This document shows, piece after piece, positions 44,147 to 55,612 of a DNA stretch of 64,000 nucleotides. The stretch covers positions 1-64,000 of the forward strand of contig NZ_JFHE01000003.1 of the NCBI RefSeq assembly GCF_000698555.1. Direction: 5' to 3'. The translations under genes and the position numbers were made by a program. Under the pieces are notes generated by a model, which was not told where the DNA came from, did not search any database, and saw only the letters and a program-made list of their open reading frames with translations. The first letter of the stretch is position 1, and every line of letters begins with the position of its first letter. Origin of the DNA: Caballeronia grimmiae. Its GTDB lineage: Bacteria > Pseudomonadota > Gammaproteobacteria > Burkholderiales > Burkholderiaceae.

Positions 44147-44533
44147 TCAGGTCCAGTTCTGCGTCGGCACATGATCCCGGCTGCCCTTGATCCGGTTCTC
44201 GCCATCCACGAACACGAGGTTCGGCTTCCAGCCCGCCTTGATCTCTTCCTCATCGACCGAAGCGAACGCCGCAATGATCACCAGATCGCCCAGTTGCGCA
44301 CGACGCGCCGCCGATCCGTTCAGCGAGATCATGCCGCTGCCGCGCTCGCCCTTGATCGCGTACGTCGTGAGGCGCTCGCCGTTGTTCACGTTCCAGATGT
44401 CGATCTGCTCGTTCTCCAGAAGATTCGCCGCTTCGAGCAGATCCTCGTCGATGGCGCACGAGCCTTCGTAATGCAGCTCGCAGTGCGTGACCGTCGCGCG
44501 ATGAATCTTCGATTTGAGCATGGTGCGTTGCAT
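44147..44533 (-). CDS. panD: Aspartate 1-decarboxylase PanD
   Basis: This is a 128-residue pyruvoyl-dependent proenzyme. The self-cleavage site is Gly24-Ser25 in [23 protein letters not shown] and [16 protein letters not shown] are conserved. It makes beta-alanine for pantothenate. It lies 14 bp downstream of panC on the same strand. Confidence 0.97.
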   Translation of the reverse strand: MQRTMLKSKIHRATVTHCELHYEGSCAIDEDLLEAANLLENEQIDIWNVNNGERLTTYAIKGERGSGMISLNGSAARRAQLGDLVIIAAFASVDEEEIKAGWKPNLVFVDGENRIKGSRDHVPTQNWT

Positions 44534-44547
44534 GTTGCAGACTTCCT

Positions 44548-45450
<903 letters not shown>

Positions 45451-46359
45451 CTAGGCGGGAGAGTACGCCAGTCTCACGTAGATCGGCGCATAAGGCTCGG
45501 CCTGCGTGATTTCGATCAGCGATTCGCGCGACAGCTCGAGCATGGCGATGAAGTTCACCACGACGACCGGCACGCCGCGAGCCGTATCGAACAGTTCGCT
45601 GAACTCCATGAAGCGCGCGTTCTGCAGGCGGCGCAGGATCACACTCATGTGCTCGCGTACCGACAGTTCCTCGCGCGAAATCTTGTGATGCTGCACGAGC
45701 TTCGCGCGCTTGATGACATCGGCCCAGGCGGCGCGCAGATCGTTCATGTCGACGTCGGGGAAGCGCTGTTCCGTCGACTGTTCGATATACACGTCCGCCC
45801 GCAGGAAGTCGCGGCCCAGTTGCGGCAACTGGTCGATGCGCTGCGCCGCGAGTTTCATCTGCTCGTATTCGAGCAGACGCCGCACGAGTTCGGCGCGCGG
45901 GTCTTCGGCGTCCTCGCCGGTATCCGCTTTCTTGACCGGCAGCAGCATGCGCGACTTGATTTCGATCAGCATCGCCGCCATCAGCAGATATTCCGACGCG
46001 AGTTCGAGATTCGACTCGCGAATCTGGTCGACATAGCCGAGATATTGCGCGGTGACATCCGCCATCGGAATGTCGAGCACGTTGAAGTTCTGCTTGCGGA
46101 TCAGGTACAGCAAGAGGTCGAGCGGGCCTTCGAACGCTTCGAGAAAGACTTCCAGCGCGTCGGGCGGAATGTACAGATCGGTCGGCAGCTTCCAGAGCGG
46201 CTCGCCGTAGAGATGCGCGAACGCGACGCCGTCGATGGTGTCGGGCGTCGAATCGGTCGCGGGGGCGGCGAGCGCCACGTCGCGGGACTTCCGGGCGTCG
46301 TCGCGCGGGTCGCCGCGCGAATCGGCCTGCGGCGGTTGCGGCTCGTGGCCGGCGCTCAC
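45451..46359 (-). CDS. scpA: Segregation and condensation protein ScpA
   Basis: This is a 302-residue kleisin. The typical core EAFEGPLDLLLYLIRKQNFNVLDIP and LLMAAMLIEIKSRMLLP is in the middle, and a winged-helix end binds SMC. The start is a GTG at 46359, just 2 nt past the stop of the DUF3460 gene. The first 50 residues are low-complexity and polar. A frame remains open for hundreds of codons upstream but is antisense to tamA and not coding. Confidence 0.93.
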   Translation of the reverse strand: MSAGHEPQPPQADSRGDPRDDARKSRDVALAAPATDSTPDTIDGVAFAHLYGEPLWKLPTDLYIPPDALEVFLEAFEGPLDLLLYLIRKQNFNVLDIPMADVTAQYLGYVDQIRESNLELASEYLLMAAMLIEIKSRMLLPVKKADTGEDAEDPRAELVRRLLEYEQMKLAAQRIDQLPQLGRDFLRADVYIEQSTEQRFPDVDMNDLRAAWADVIKRAKLVQHHKISREELSVREHMSVILRRLQNARFMEFSELFDTARGVPVVVVNFIAMLELSRESLIEITQAEPYAPIYVRLAYSPA

Positions 46360-46361
46360 GT

Positions 46362-46547
46362 TCAGAAGTTCTGGTAGTAGACGTAAGGCGTCTGTTTCAC
46401 GCGCGAAGTCTGCTGGCGGTCGCGCTCGTCGAGGTCGATCGGCTGCTTGTCCCACAGGAGCGCGCGCCCGCGGCGCTGCTCTTCTTCGAGCGACGGCTTC
46501 TGCGTTTTCAACTGATTGATGAACTGGGTGATGTCCGACTGATACAT
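46362..46547 (-). CDS. DUF3460 small protein
   Basis: This is a 61-residue protein, MYQSDITQFINQLKTQKPSLE onward, rich in Gln, Arg and Asp, matching the Burkholderiales DUF3460 family that precedes scpA. No function is known. Its stop is 2 nt from the scpA GTG start, implying coupled translation. It diverges from tamA. Confidence 0.88.
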   Translation of the reverse strand: MYQSDITQFINQLKTQKPSLEEEQRRGRALLWDKQPIDLDERDRQQTSRVKQTPYVYYQNF

Positions 46548-47009
46548 GATCCGGCTTCCGTTGGTTCGATGCGGTTCGTTGGATGGCGGCGCATTCGCCG
46601 TGCCTTGTCGCCGTGCCTTGCCATGTCGCCGTGTATTCGGCGAGCCAGAGCGGGCAGGGCGGGCCGCAGGTTCGCCGCGATTTTACCGCAAGCATCGGCG
46701 GCGTCGCGCATATCGGAGGGCTCGCGGCCGCGCATTTCGCGCATGCGCGTGCTAATCGGCGGGAACCGGGCCGCCGTCCGGGCCGTCCAACGGCGCACGG
46801 TTCGCGCGCCGTTGCCGCATTTTTACGTCGGCGGGGCGTGGCGGTGTGGTGAAATAGCGCTCGCGCGCCGTGCTGCGCCGATTTGCGCACGACAACCGCA
46901 TGGCGGACCCGCTTCGCCTTTCTATTTTGTTTTTCCGTTGCCGGAGGTCGCGTTTGGCGGGGCGTTCGTTTGATCTGGTGTGTGCGGTGCGCGGCGCGGC
47001 CGCGAAACT
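46548..47009. other. Intergenic region before tamA
   Basis: About 460 bp carry no recognisable gene and hold the divergent promoters of DUF3460-scpA-panCD and tamA. A short imperfect repeat (CGCCGTGCCTTG) recurs around 46596-46635. The tamA frame is open from 46870, so an earlier start is possible. Confidence 0.5.
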
Positions 47010-47051
47010 GCACGCAATGAAGCCGCTCGTGCACGCGATGAAGCCGCTCGC
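47010..47051 (+). repeat. 21-bp tandem duplication at the tamA start
   Basis: The units 47010-47030 and 47031-47051 are 19/21 identical and each contains an ATG in the tamA frame. They duplicate HAMKPL and thus create two equivalent start codons. Confidence 0.85.
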
Positions 47052-48804
47052 GCCGGCTGCCGGCCATCGCCCGGCTGCGGCGCTGACGGTGCTGACGGCG
47101 CTTGTCTTGCTGGCCGTCGCCGCGCCCGCTTTCGCCAAGTACGACGTGGACATCGACGCGCCACGCAACGTCAAGAAGCTGCTGAAAGATCACCTCGATC
47201 TCGCGCGTTTCGCCAAACGCGACGATGTCAGCGACGACCAGTTCCAGTTCCTCGTCACGGCCACGCCGAAAGACGTGCGCGATCTCGTCGCGACCGAAGG
47301 CTACTTCACGCCGGTCGTCCGCACCGACGTCACGACCACCGACGACAAGCGCTCGGTCAAGGTCAGCGTCGATCCGGGTCCACAGACGAATGTCGCCTCC
47401 GTCGACCTCAAGTTCACCGGCGCCGTGACGACCGAAGACCGCAAGCAGGAAAACGCCGCGCGCTTCGCGTTCGCGATGAAAGAGGGCGATCCTTTCACGC
47501 AGGGCGCCTGGGACGACGCGAAGAACGCCGCGCTGAAGGCGCTGCAATCGCGCCGCTATCTGGGCGCGCGGATCGTCCGCTCGCAGGCGCGGATCAATCC
47601 GCGCACGCATATCGCCGATCTGTCCGTCACCTTCGACAGCGGCCCGACCTTCACCTTCGGCAAGCTCGATATCAGCGGGACCAAGCGTTATCCGCAGAAG
47701 ATCATCGAGAACGTGAATCCGATCAACGAAGGCGATATCTACGACATCACCCGCGTGAACGAACTGCAGCGGCAAGTGCAGAACACGCCGTATTACGCGA
47801 GCGTCGCGATCGACGCCGACAACGACGTCACGAAGCCGCTCGAAACGCCGCTGCACGTCAAGGTCAGCGAATATCCGTATCACAGCGTGCGCTACGGCGT
47901 CGGCTACGCGACGGACACCGGTTTCCACATCCAGGGCGCGTACAGCTACCTGAACACGTTCGGCGCGGCGTATCCGTTCACCATCGCGGGCCGGCTCGAC
48001 CAGACGCAGCAGTACGGCCGCGTGCAACTGGCGATGCCGCCGGATTCGCGCGGCTGGATCAACGCGATCTTCGGCTCCTACACGATCACCGATGTCTCGG
48101 ACACGAACATCTACAGCGCGCGCGTCGGCGTGCAGCGGTCGCGCTCGACGCAGAACATCGACACGACGTACTCGCTCACGTTCTACGACGACCGCCTGAC
48201 GCAGAACGAGCCGAATCCGTCGACGGCGCGCGCGCTCGTGCCCGCGTGGACGTGGGTGCGCCGCGACGTCGACGATCCGCTGTTTCCGCGCCGCGGCAAC
48301 GTGGTGCGCGCGGAGGCCAGTTTCGCTGTGAAGGGCCTGTTGACCGATCAGACGTTCGCGCGCCTTTACACCAACATGCAGCAATACCTGCCGCTCGGCC
48401 GCAACGATCTTCTCGTGTTCCGCGCGGAGTTCGGCGGCGTGTTCACGACCGGGCCGTCGAGCGGCGTGCCGGCGTCGCTGCTGTTCCGCGCGGGCGGCGC
48501 GAACTCGGTGCGCGGCTACAGTTATCTGAGCATTGGCCATAACGTGTCGGGCTCGATCCTGCCGACGAAGTACATGGTGACCGGCAGCAGCGAGTATCAG
48601 CACTGGTTCACGCACGACTGGGGCGGCGCGGTGTTCTTCGACATCGGCACCGCGACCGATACCTGGGGCGAGCGCGTGTTCCAGCCGGGCGTGGGCGTCG
48701 GCGCGCGGTGGCGCAGCCCGGTCGGGCCGGTCAACGTGGACGTCGCGTATGGACTCAAGAACAAGAGCATCAAGCCGTATCTGACGCTCGGCATCGCTTT
48801 CTGA
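47017..48804 (+). CDS. tamA: Outer-membrane translocation/assembly protein TamA
   Basis: This is a protein of about 595 residues: signal peptide (LTALVLLAVAAPAFA), three POTRA-like modules (RNVKKLLKDHLDLA to about residue 240) and a 16-strand BamA/TamA barrel. The lid motif VRGYSYLSIGHNV, split in two segments, and a C-terminal Phe are visible. It precedes tamB as in the Tam complex. The start is ambiguous: ATG 47017 and ATG 47038 belong to a 21-bp in-frame duplication (HAMKPL twice), and ATG 46900 lies farther upstream. Confidence 0.92.
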   Translation: MKPLVHAMKPLAPAAGHRPAAALTVLTALVLLAVAAPAFAKYDVDIDAPRNVKKLLKDHLDLARFAKRDDVSDDQFQFLVTATPKDVRDLVATEGYFTPVVRTDVTTTDDKRSVKVSVDPGPQTNVASVDLKFTGAVTTEDRKQENAARFAFAMKEGDPFTQGAWDDAKNAALKALQSRRYLGARIVRSQARINPRTHIADLSVTFDSGPTFTFGKLDISGTKRYPQKIIENVNPINEGDIYDITRVNELQRQVQNTPYYASVAIDADNDVTKPLETPLHVKVSEYPYHSVRYGVGYATDTGFHIQGAYSYLNTFGAAYPFTIAGRLDQTQQYGRVQLAMPPDSRGWINAIFGSYTITDVSDTNIYSARVGVQRSRSTQNIDTTYSLTFYDDRLTQNEPNPSTARALVPAWTWVRRDVDDPLFPRRGNVVRAEASFAVKGLLTDQTFARLYTNMQQYLPLGRNDLLVFRAEFGGVFTTGPSSGVPASLLFRAGGANSVRGYSYLSIGHNVSGSILPTKYMVTGSSEYQHWFTHDWGGAVFFDIGTATDTWGERVFQPGVGVGARWRSPVGPVNVDVAYGLKNKSIKPYLTLGIAF

Positions 48805-48839
48805 GCGATGCATCGACGATATTTTCAGCTAACGAAGGC

Positions 48840-51800
48840 ATGACCGACTCAGGCAACCCGGCGAACGACAGCAACGACGCCACCCCCGGCGGCGAAGCGC
48901 CCCCGACGCCCCCAACGCCGCCGACGCCCGACGCGCCGCAGCGCCCGCGCGGCAAGCGGCGCTTGCTGCGCTGGCTCGGCGCGTTCGTGCTCGCCGTCGT
49001 GCTGATCGTCGTGCTCGTGCTCGGCGCGGTGCTGTTCGTGCTCACGACCGATCGCGGCACGCGCTACGCCTGGGACGCGGCGACCTCGCTGCTCGGCGGG
49101 CGGCTCACCGGCAAGCTCGACGGCGGCGCGATCGCGACCGGCCTGCAATTGCGCGACGTGCGCTGGAAGGACGGCAAGGGCACGGATATCGCCGTCGATA
49201 GCGTCTCCGGCCGCTGGGCGCTCACGCACGATCCGCTGCGCTTCACCATCGACTATCTGCACATCGGGACGATCGACGCGCGCATCGCGCCATCGAACGA
49301 GCCCAGCAAGAAGACCGAACTGCCGCGCGATCTGCGTCTGCCGATTCAGCTTGCCGTCCGCGATCTGAGCGTCGCGAAACTGCGGCTGCATCAGGCCGCG
49401 ACGACGACCGAATTCTCCGGCCTGCTTTTCAACGGACGCAGCGACGGCCAGCATCACGAGGCCGCCGTCCAGCGGCTCACGACGCCGTTCGGATCGGTGA
49501 CGGCCGCGGCGAAGCTCGACGGCGGCGCGCGTCCGTTCCCGCTCTCCGGCGACGCGACCTACGCCGGCAAGGTCAACGACGAGGCAGTGCAGGTCGGCGC
49601 GCGGCTGTCGGGGTCGCTCGAAGACCTGATCGCGGACGTCGATGCCAGCGGCATGAAGCTCGCGGGCCAGGCGCACGTCGAAGCGACGCCGTTCGCCGAC
49701 GTGCCGCTGAAGCGCGCCATCGTCACCGCCGACCACATCAACCCGCAGGCGTTCAGCGCGGGCGCGCCCGCCGCCGATCTCGCCGTGCGCGCCGAAGTAA
49801 AGCCGGTGGAAGGCGCGAAGACGTTTGCGGTGAGCGGACCGGTGTCGATCGTCAACGCGAAGCCGGGTTCCATCGACAAGAAGCTGTTGCCGCTCATCGA
49901 CGCGCGCGCGAACGTGCGGCTCGACGCATCGGCGCAAAGCATCGGCGACCTGAACGTGCGGCTGTTGAAGGACGCGGCCATCACGGGCGGCGGCGCCATT
50001 TCGGGCGGCCACGGACGATTCGATCTGAAAGTGGCGAAACTCGATCTCAACGCGATCGAACCGAGCGTGCGTCCGACCGACTTCGCGGGGCCGATCGGCG
50101 TCGTTCTCGCGGGCGACACTCAGGCCGTGACGGTCGACCTGAACGATCCGAAAGCGGCCATGCGCGCGCAGGCCAGGATCAAGCTCGATGCGAAACAAAC
50201 CACGCTCGACGACGTAAAGCTGACCGTCGGCAAGGGCCGCGTGGAGGCGAGCGGCGTGCTCAAGAAGGACGTCCATTCGAGCTACGACCTGAAGGCGAAG
50301 TTCGTCGACTTCAATCCGCTCTTGCTTCAGCAGCAGTTGATCGCGCAAAAACCCGCGCCGAAACCCGTTGCAAAGAAAGCGGCGATGCCCCCGCGCGTGG
50401 TCGAGGCGCGCGTGAACGGGACACTCGCCGCATCGGGCGTGCTCGCGCCGACGCTGACGGCCAAGGCCACGTTCAAGCTCGACGACAGCATGTACGACAA
50501 CCTGCCGCTCACCGGCGCGGGCACGGTGCAGATCGCCGGCACGCGCGTGCTGCCGAGCACGGCGAAGCTGTCGGTGGCCGGCAACGATGCCGAACTGGAC
50601 GGCAGTTTCGGTGCGCCGGGCGACCGTCTGCGGTTTCGCATCGACGCGCCGCAACTGGAGCGCCTCGGCTTCGGGATCGCGGGGACGGTGAAGGCGAACG
50701 GCGACCTGACCGGCTCGCTTGCGCATCCGAACATCGCGGCGAACTATCAGGCCGATGGCGTCGTGTTCGGCGCGAACCGCCTCGGCCACGCGGAAGGCCA
50801 CGCCGACATCCGCGACGGCGCGAACGGCGCGCTCGTGTTCACGCTGAAGGCGCGCGATGCGAGCACATCGGGCATCGAAGTCGCCGCGCTCGATGCGAAT
50901 CTGAACGGCACGCGCATGCAGCACACGCTCGGCGTCACCGCGACCGGCAAGGTGCAGGGGCAGCCGGTGAACCTCACGCTCGGCGCAAACGGCAAGTTCA
51001 CCGACGCCGCCGATGGCCCCCACTGGGACGGCGCGATCACGAAGCTCACCAACAAGGGCACGCCGTCGGTGAATCTGGAATCGCCGCTGTCGGTGAATTA
51101 CGGGCCGAAGCGCATCGTGCTCGGCGCAACGCGGCTCGTCGCGGAGGGCGCGGCGCTCAACCTGAAATCGTTCGCGCTGGAAGGCGGGCGCATTCAGTCG
51201 GCGGGCACGCTCACGAATCTTTCGGTGCCGCGCCTGCTCGAAGTCCGGCGGCAGATGACGGGCGAGGAATCGTCGATTCGAACCGACCTCATCTTCGACG
51301 GCAACTGGGATTTTTCGCTCGGCACGACGGCCACCGGTTACGCGCAGATCAAGCGGCGCGGCGGCGACGTGACGATCGACGGCACACGCGGGGTCGCGGC
51401 GCTCGGCATTTCGGACATCGTCGCGCGCGCCGATTTCGCCAGCGGCAACCGTCTCAACGCGACGCTCCATGCGCAGGCGAGCCGCATCGGCGTGATCGAC
51501 GCCAACGTGCACACGACGCTCGTCCCGCGCGACGGCATGCTGACCGTGGCCGACGAAGCGCCGCTGTCCGGGGGCATCGACGCGAACGTGCCCGAACTGC
51601 GCACGACCGGCGGCCTGCTCGGCGCGAACTATCTGCTCGGCGGTAGGCTCGCGATGAAGCTGACCATCGCCGGCATCGTCGCGAAACCGAGCCTGTCGGG
51701 GTCGCTTACCGGCGACGCTATTTCAGCGACGGTCGTCGACCAGGGCGTGCAGTTGAAGGACGGCATCATCCGCATTGCGCTGTCCGAGAATCTCGTCGAT

Positions 51801-52994
51801 TTCCGCCAGGTCGAGTTCCACGGCGCGAGCGGCCTGCTCCGCGCGACCGGCAAGGTGCGGCTCGATCAGCAGGAGCCGGATCTGACGGCGAGCATCATCG
51901 CGGACAAGCTGGAGCTGTTCGCCTCGCCGGATCGCGAACTGATGCTGTCGGGCAGCGCGAGCATCGCGAATGCGGGATTGCAGGGCGGCATGGCGATCAA
52001 CGGCAAGTTCAACGTCGATCACGCGCTCTTCGACTTGCCGGAAAGCTCCGCGCCCGCGCTCGGCGACGATGTCGTGATCGTGCGCCCCGACGGCACGGTG
52101 AAGGGCGAGAACAGCAAGCAGATCGTCGCGGCCACCGAGAAGCCGGTCGGGCCGTTCACGCCGCGCGCGAACATCGACATCAATCTCGGCCAGCGTTTCC
52201 GCTTCAAGGGCGCGGGCGCGGACCTCGGGCTCGCGGGCACCATCACCGCGACGAGCGCGCCGAACATGCCGCTGCGCGCAGTCGGCAACGTGCGCGTGAC
52301 CCCCGGTTCCACCTACACGGCGTTCGGGCGCAAGCTCGGCATCGAGAACGGTTTCTTCACCTTCAACGGACCGGTGGCGAATCCGGGCATCAATATTCTG
52401 GCGATGCGGCGCAATCAGGAAATCGAAGCGGGCGTGCAGGTGACGGGCACGGTGCAGTCGCCGGTGGCGAAGCTGATCTCGGAGCCGAATGTACCGGACA
52501 ACGAAAAGCTCTCGTGGCTGCTGTTCGGCCACGGCACCGATCAGGGCAACAACGTCGGCCAGCAGAGCGCGATGACAAGCGCGCTTGCGCTGCTCGGCAG
52601 CCGCGGCGGCGCGAAGATTGCGCAGACGGTGGGGCTGGATGAGTTCACGGTCGGATCGAGCGAAGTGGGGCTGACGGACCCGCAAGTGGTGCTGCTGTCG
52701 AAGGCGATCAACGAGCGTCTCGTGCTCGGTTACGAGCAGGGCTTGCAGTCGGCGCAGAACGCCGTCAAGGCCACGCTCGCGCTGTCGCGGTTCTGGTCCG
52801 CGACGGCCTACGGCGGCACGTATCAGGGCGTCGACCTGTCGTACACGCGGCGCTTCAACTCGTGGGCGCGCCTGCTGTCGATGTCGACATCATCGGGGCC
52901 GGCGGTGCAGCCATCGGCGGCATCGGGCGCGTCGGGCGTGTCGGCGCCGTTCGGGGCTTCGTCGGCGGTGGAGTCGGATTCGTCGGGGGACTGA
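48840..52994 (+). CDS. tamB: Translocation/assembly module protein TamB
   Basis: This is a 1384-residue AsmA-like protein. A Pro/Thr-rich cytoplasmic tail is followed by one membrane anchor (about 42-63, FVLAVVLIVVLVLGAVLFVL), a long repetitive beta-strand groove and a C-terminal DUF490 domain (EPNVPDNEKLSWLLFGHGT). The start MTDSGNPAND at 48840 is 35 bp after tamA and has GAAGG just upstream. TamB-like proteins form lipid-transfer bridges to the outer membrane and work with TamA. The size is typical. Confidence 0.94.
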   Translation: MTDSGNPANDSNDATPGGEAPPTPPTPPTPDAPQRPRGKRRLLRWLGAFVLAVVLIVVLVLGAVLFVLTTDRGTRYAWDAATSLLGGRLTGKLDGGAIATGLQLRDVRWKDGKGTDIAVDSVSGRWALTHDPLRFTIDYLHIGTIDARIAPSNEPSKKTELPRDLRLPIQLAVRDLSVAKLRLHQAATTTEFSGLLFNGRSDGQHHEAAVQRLTTPFGSVTAAAKLDGGARPFPLSGDATYAGKVNDEAVQVGARLSGSLEDLIADVDASGMKLAGQAHVEATPFADVPLKRAIVTADHINPQAFSAGAPAADLAVRAEVKPVEGAKTFAVSGPVSIVNAKPGSIDKKLLPLIDARANVRLDASAQSIGDLNVRLLKDAAITGGGAISGGHGRFDLKVAKLDLNAIEPSVRPTDFAGPIGVVLAGDTQAVTVDLNDPKAAMRAQARIKLDAKQTTLDDVKLTVGKGRVEASGVLKKDVHSSYDLKAKFVDFNPLLLQQQLIAQKPAPKPVAKKAAMPPRVVEARVNGTLAASGVLAPTLTAKATFKLDDSMYDNLPLTGAGTVQIAGTRVLPSTAKLSVAGNDAELDGSFGAPGDRLRFRIDAPQLERLGFGIAGTVKANGDLTGSLAHPNIAANYQADGVVFGANRLGHAEGHADIRDGANGALVFTLKARDASTSGIEVAALDANLNGTRMQHTLGVTATGKVQGQPVNLTLGANGKFTDAADGPHWDGAITKLTNKGTPSVNLESPLSVNYGPKRIVLGATRLVAEGAALNLKSFALEGGRIQSAGTLTNLSVPRLLEVRRQMTGEESSIRTDLIFDGNWDFSLGTTATGYAQIKRRGGDVTIDGTRGVAALGISDIVARADFASGNRLNATLHAQASRIGVIDANVHTTLVPRDGMLTVADEAPLSGGIDANVPELRTTGGLLGANYLLGGRLAMKLTIAGIVAKPSLSGSLTGDAISATVVDQGVQLKDGIIRIALSENLVDFRQVEFHGASGLLRATGKVRLDQQEPDLTASIIADKLELFASPDRELMLSGSASIANAGLQGGMAINGKFNVDHALFDLPESSAPALGDDVVIVRPDGTVKGENSKQIVAATEKPVGPFTPRANIDINLGQRFRFKGAGADLGLAGTITATSAPNMPLRAVGNVRVTPGSTYTAFGRKLGIENGFFTFNGPVANPGINILAMRRNQEIEAGVQVTGTVQSPVAKLISEPNVPDNEKLSWLLFGHGTDQGNNVGQQSAMTSALALLGSRGGAKIAQTVGLDEFTVGSSEVGLTDPQVVLLSKAINERLVLGYEQGLQSAQNAVKATLALSRFWSATAYGGTYQGVDLSYTRRFNSWARLLSMSTSSGPAVQPSAASGASGVSAPFGASSAVESDSSGD

Positions 52995-53013
52995 AGGCGC
53001 GACGCAGCAATGA

Positions 53014-53051
53014 AAAAAGGGCACGCAGACTTCGCGTGCCCTTTGTCTTTT
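53014..53051. terminator. Bidirectional terminator between tamB and metG
   Basis: An 11-bp stem (53017-53027 with 53035-53045) is flanked by A-runs on the left and TTTGTCTTTTT on the right, between convergent genes. Confidence 0.88.
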
Positions 53052-53065
53052 TCAGCCGATGCGTG

Positions 53066-55204
53066 TTACTTCACGCGCATGCCCGGCTTGGCACCGCTGT
53101 GCGGCTCGAGGATGTACAGGCCCGGTTCGGCTTTCTCGTCGGCGGCCGAGGCGGCGAGCACCATGCCTTCCGACAGGCCGAACTTCATCTTGCGCGGCGC
53201 GAGATTGGCGACCATCACCGTCAGCTTGCCGATCAGATCCTGCGGCTGATACGCCGACTTGATGCCCGAGAACACGTTGCGCGTCTTTTCCTCGCCGATG
53301 TCGAGCGTCAGTTGCAGCAGCTTGTCGGAACCTTCGACCGCCTTGCAATCGACGATCTTCGCGATGCGCAGATCGACTTTCGCGAAGTCGTCGATGGAAA
53401 TGACGCCGGACTCTTCGCTCTTCGCTTCCGCCTTTGCGTCCTTCTTTGCAGCGGTCTTCGCCGCGGCTGCCGGCGCGTCCGTCGCCGCTTGCAGCGAGTC
53501 GCGATTCGCCGCCAGCAACGCCTCGATCTGCTTCGGATCGACGCGCGTCGTCAGATGCTTGTACGCGTTGACCGCGTTCGCCGACGACAGCGGCCTGTCC
53601 GCGTCCGCCCAGACGAGCGGCGCGATGCCGAGGAACGCCTCAACCGATTCGATCAGCTTCGGCAGCACCGGCTTCAGCGCGAGCGACAGCAGGCGGAACG
53701 CTTCGAGGCTCACGCTGCAGGTTTCGTGCAGCGCGACCGCGTTCGCCGGGTCCTTCGCCTGTTCCCACGGCTTGGCGGAATCGACGTAGTGGTTGACCGC
53801 GTCGGCGAGTTCCATCGTCGTGCGCAGCGCGCGGCCATATTCGCGCGATTCATAGAATCCGGCGATCTGCGGGATGGCGCTGCGCAGTTGCACGACCAGC
53901 GGATGCTGCATCGCGCTGTCCTGCACGCGGCCATCGAATCGCTTGATGAGGAAGCCCGCCGCGCGGCTCGCGATGTTCACGTACTTGCCGACGAGATCGC
54001 TGTTCACGCGCGCCTGGAAGTCCTCGAGGTTCAGGTCGATGTCTTCCATCGTGCTGTTCAGCTTCGCCGCGAAGTAATAGCGCAGCCACTCCGGGTTGAG
54101 CCCGGTGTCGATCACGCTTTGCGCGGTGATGAACGTGCCGCGCGACTTCGACATCTTCGCGCCATCCACGGTCAGGAAGCCGTGCGCGAACACGTTGGTC
54201 GGCGTGCGATGGCCGGAGAACTGGAGCATCGCGGGCCAGAAGAGCGTGTGGAAATACAGGATGTCCTTGCCAATGAAGTGGTACTGCTCGGCTGTGGAAT
54301 CCTGCTTGACCCATGCATCGAAATCGACGCCGATGCGATCGGCCAGATTTTTGAAGCTCGCGTAATAGCCGACGGGGGCATCGACCCACACGTAGAAGTA
54401 CTTGCCCGGCGCGCCGGGAATCTCGAAGCCGAAATACGGCGCGTCGCGCGAGATGTCCCAGTCGGCGAGTTTCGCATCGCCCTTGTCGCCGAGCCATTCG
54501 CGCATCTTGTTGGTCGCTTCCGGCTGCGCCAGACCGCCGACCCAGCCGCGCAGGAAATCTTCGCAGCGCGGGTCGGACAGGCGGAAGAAGTAATGCGTCG
54601 ATGTCTTGCGAATGGGCGTCGCGCCCGAGACGACCGAGTACGGGTTGACCAGTTCGGTCGGTAGATAGGTCGAGCCGCACACTTCGCAATTATCGCCGTA
54701 TTGGTCTTTCGCGCCGCACTTCGGGCACTCGCCCTTGATGAAACGGTCCGGCAGGAACATTTCCTTGACCGGATCGTAGGCCTGCTCGATGTCGCGTGCG
54801 TCGATAAGGCCGGCTTCCTGAAGCGCGCCGTAGATCGAATTGCAGAGGACGCGGTTTTCCTCGGCATCGGTCGAATAGTAGTTGTCGAACGAAATGCCGA
54901 AGCTGTCGAAATCGCGCTTGTGTTCTTTCCAGACGCGCTCGATCAACGCTTTGGGCGTGATGCCTTCCTTCTCGGCGCGCAGCATGATCGGCGTGCCGTG
55001 AGTATCGTCCGCGCCGACGTAGTAGACCTCGTGGCCATGCATTCGCAGCGTCCGAACCCAGATATCCGTCTGAATGTACTCGACCATGTGGCCGATATGA
55101 ATCTGACCGTTCGCATACGGCAATGCGGACGTGACGAGGATCTGGCGGCGGCCGTTCGTGGCGGCGGACGCGGCGGCGGCAGTGGCGGAAATCGGTGCTG
55201 ACAT
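53066..55204 (-). CDS. metG: Methionyl-tRNA synthetase MetG
   Basis: This is a 712-residue class I synthetase. HIGH is at about residue 36 ([12 protein letters not shown]), zinc cysteines are in [18 protein letters not shown], and KMSKS is in [13 protein letters not shown]-terminal EMAP-II-like tRNA-binding domain ([27 protein letters not shown]) is joined by an Ala/Lys-rich linker. The start [10 protein letters not shown] at 55204 is preceded by GGGA; upstream codons lack similarity. It diverges from hicAB. Confidence 0.97.
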   Translation of the reverse strand: MSAPISATAAAASAATNGRRQILVTSALPYANGQIHIGHMVEYIQTDIWVRTLRMHGHEVYYVGADDTHGTPIMLRAEKEGITPKALIERVWKEHKRDFDSFGISFDNYYSTDAEENRVLCNSIYGALQEAGLIDARDIEQAYDPVKEMFLPDRFIKGECPKCGAKDQYGDNCEVCGSTYLPTELVNPYSVVSGATPIRKTSTHYFFRLSDPRCEDFLRGWVGGLAQPEATNKMREWLGDKGDAKLADWDISRDAPYFGFEIPGAPGKYFYVWVDAPVGYYASFKNLADRIGVDFDAWVKQDSTAEQYHFIGKDILYFHTLFWPAMLQFSGHRTPTNVFAHGFLTVDGAKMSKSRGTFITAQSVIDTGLNPEWLRYYFAAKLNSTMEDIDLNLEDFQARVNSDLVGKYVNIASRAAGFLIKRFDGRVQDSAMQHPLVVQLRSAIPQIAGFYESREYGRALRTTMELADAVNHYVDSAKPWEQAKDPANAVALHETCSVSLEAFRLLSLALKPVLPKLIESVEAFLGIAPLVWADADRPLSSANAVNAYKHLTTRVDPKQIEALLAANRDSLQAATDAPAAAAKTAAKKDAKAEAKSEESGVISIDDFAKVDLRIAKIVDCKAVEGSDKLLQLTLDIGEEKTRNVFSGIKSAYQPQDLIGKLTVMVANLAPRKMKFGLSEGMVLAASAADEKAEPGLYILEPHSGAKPGMRVK

Positions 55205-55333
55205 AGAGGCGCGGCCTGGAGGGAATTGCTTCGGATTGTGGAAAAAGCGGACTTTCGATTTTAGCAGGGCGGGGGAGGAAGGCAGGGGAGGGACTGCGGG
55301 GCGTGAAAACCGCTGCCGGATCGCAATTACAAA

Positions 55334-55388
55334 ATACAACATTTGAGTTGCACTTTTCGCTTAGCATGATACAACATTGATGTTGTAT
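55334..55388. promoter_or_regulatory. HicAB operator: palindrome plus half-site
   Basis: ATACAACAT-TG-ATGTTGTAT at 55369-55388 is a perfect 9-bp inverted repeat. The same half-site ATACAACAT occurs alone at 55334-55342, 35 bp upstream. A possible -35 (TTGCAC, 55348-55353) lies between them, so a repressor on the palindrome would cover the -10 region of the hicA promoter. Confidence 0.7.
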
Positions 55389-55420
55389 GTTGCTCTCTCC
55401 GAACGCTCAACGGAGAGACC

Positions 55421-55600
55421 GTGAAATACAGCGAGTTCCGCAAATGGCTGCGCGAGCAGGGCGCAATGTTTTCGCCCGGTAAAGGAAGTCACTTTCGCGT
55501 GACACTGAACGGCAGGACCACCATTTTCCCTGATCACGGCAGTAAGGAGATCGGCACGAAACTGGTGGCGCAGATCAAGAAACAACTTGGACTGAAATAA
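55421..55600 (+). CDS. hicA: HicA mRNA interferase toxin
   Basis: This 59-residue protein, read from a GTG at 55421, begins KYSEFRKWLREQGAMF. It contains GKGSHFRV, with the catalytic His at residue 24, and ends KKQLGLK. The double-stranded-RNA-binding-like fold cleaves mRNA. It is upstream of hicB (12 bp), and both lie behind the ATACAAC palindrome. The toxin-first order is typical of hicAB. Confidence 0.92.
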   Translation: MKYSEFRKWLREQGAMFSPGKGSHFRVTLNGRTTIFPDHGSKEIGTKLVAQIKKQLGLK

Positions 55601-55612
55601 GCGGGAGTCGCA

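Noticed and set aside
45451..48813. A minus-strand frame open for 1120 codons
   Set aside because: Only its last 302 codons are scpA. The rest is antisense to tamA and passes across DUF3460; its composition (Arg/His/Ala-rich) is the usual shadow of a GC-rich gene.
48849..51512. An 887-codon minus-strand frame opposite tamB
   Set aside because: It lies wholly antisense to a clear TamB coding region and has Arg/Val/His-rich shadow composition and no recognisable domain.
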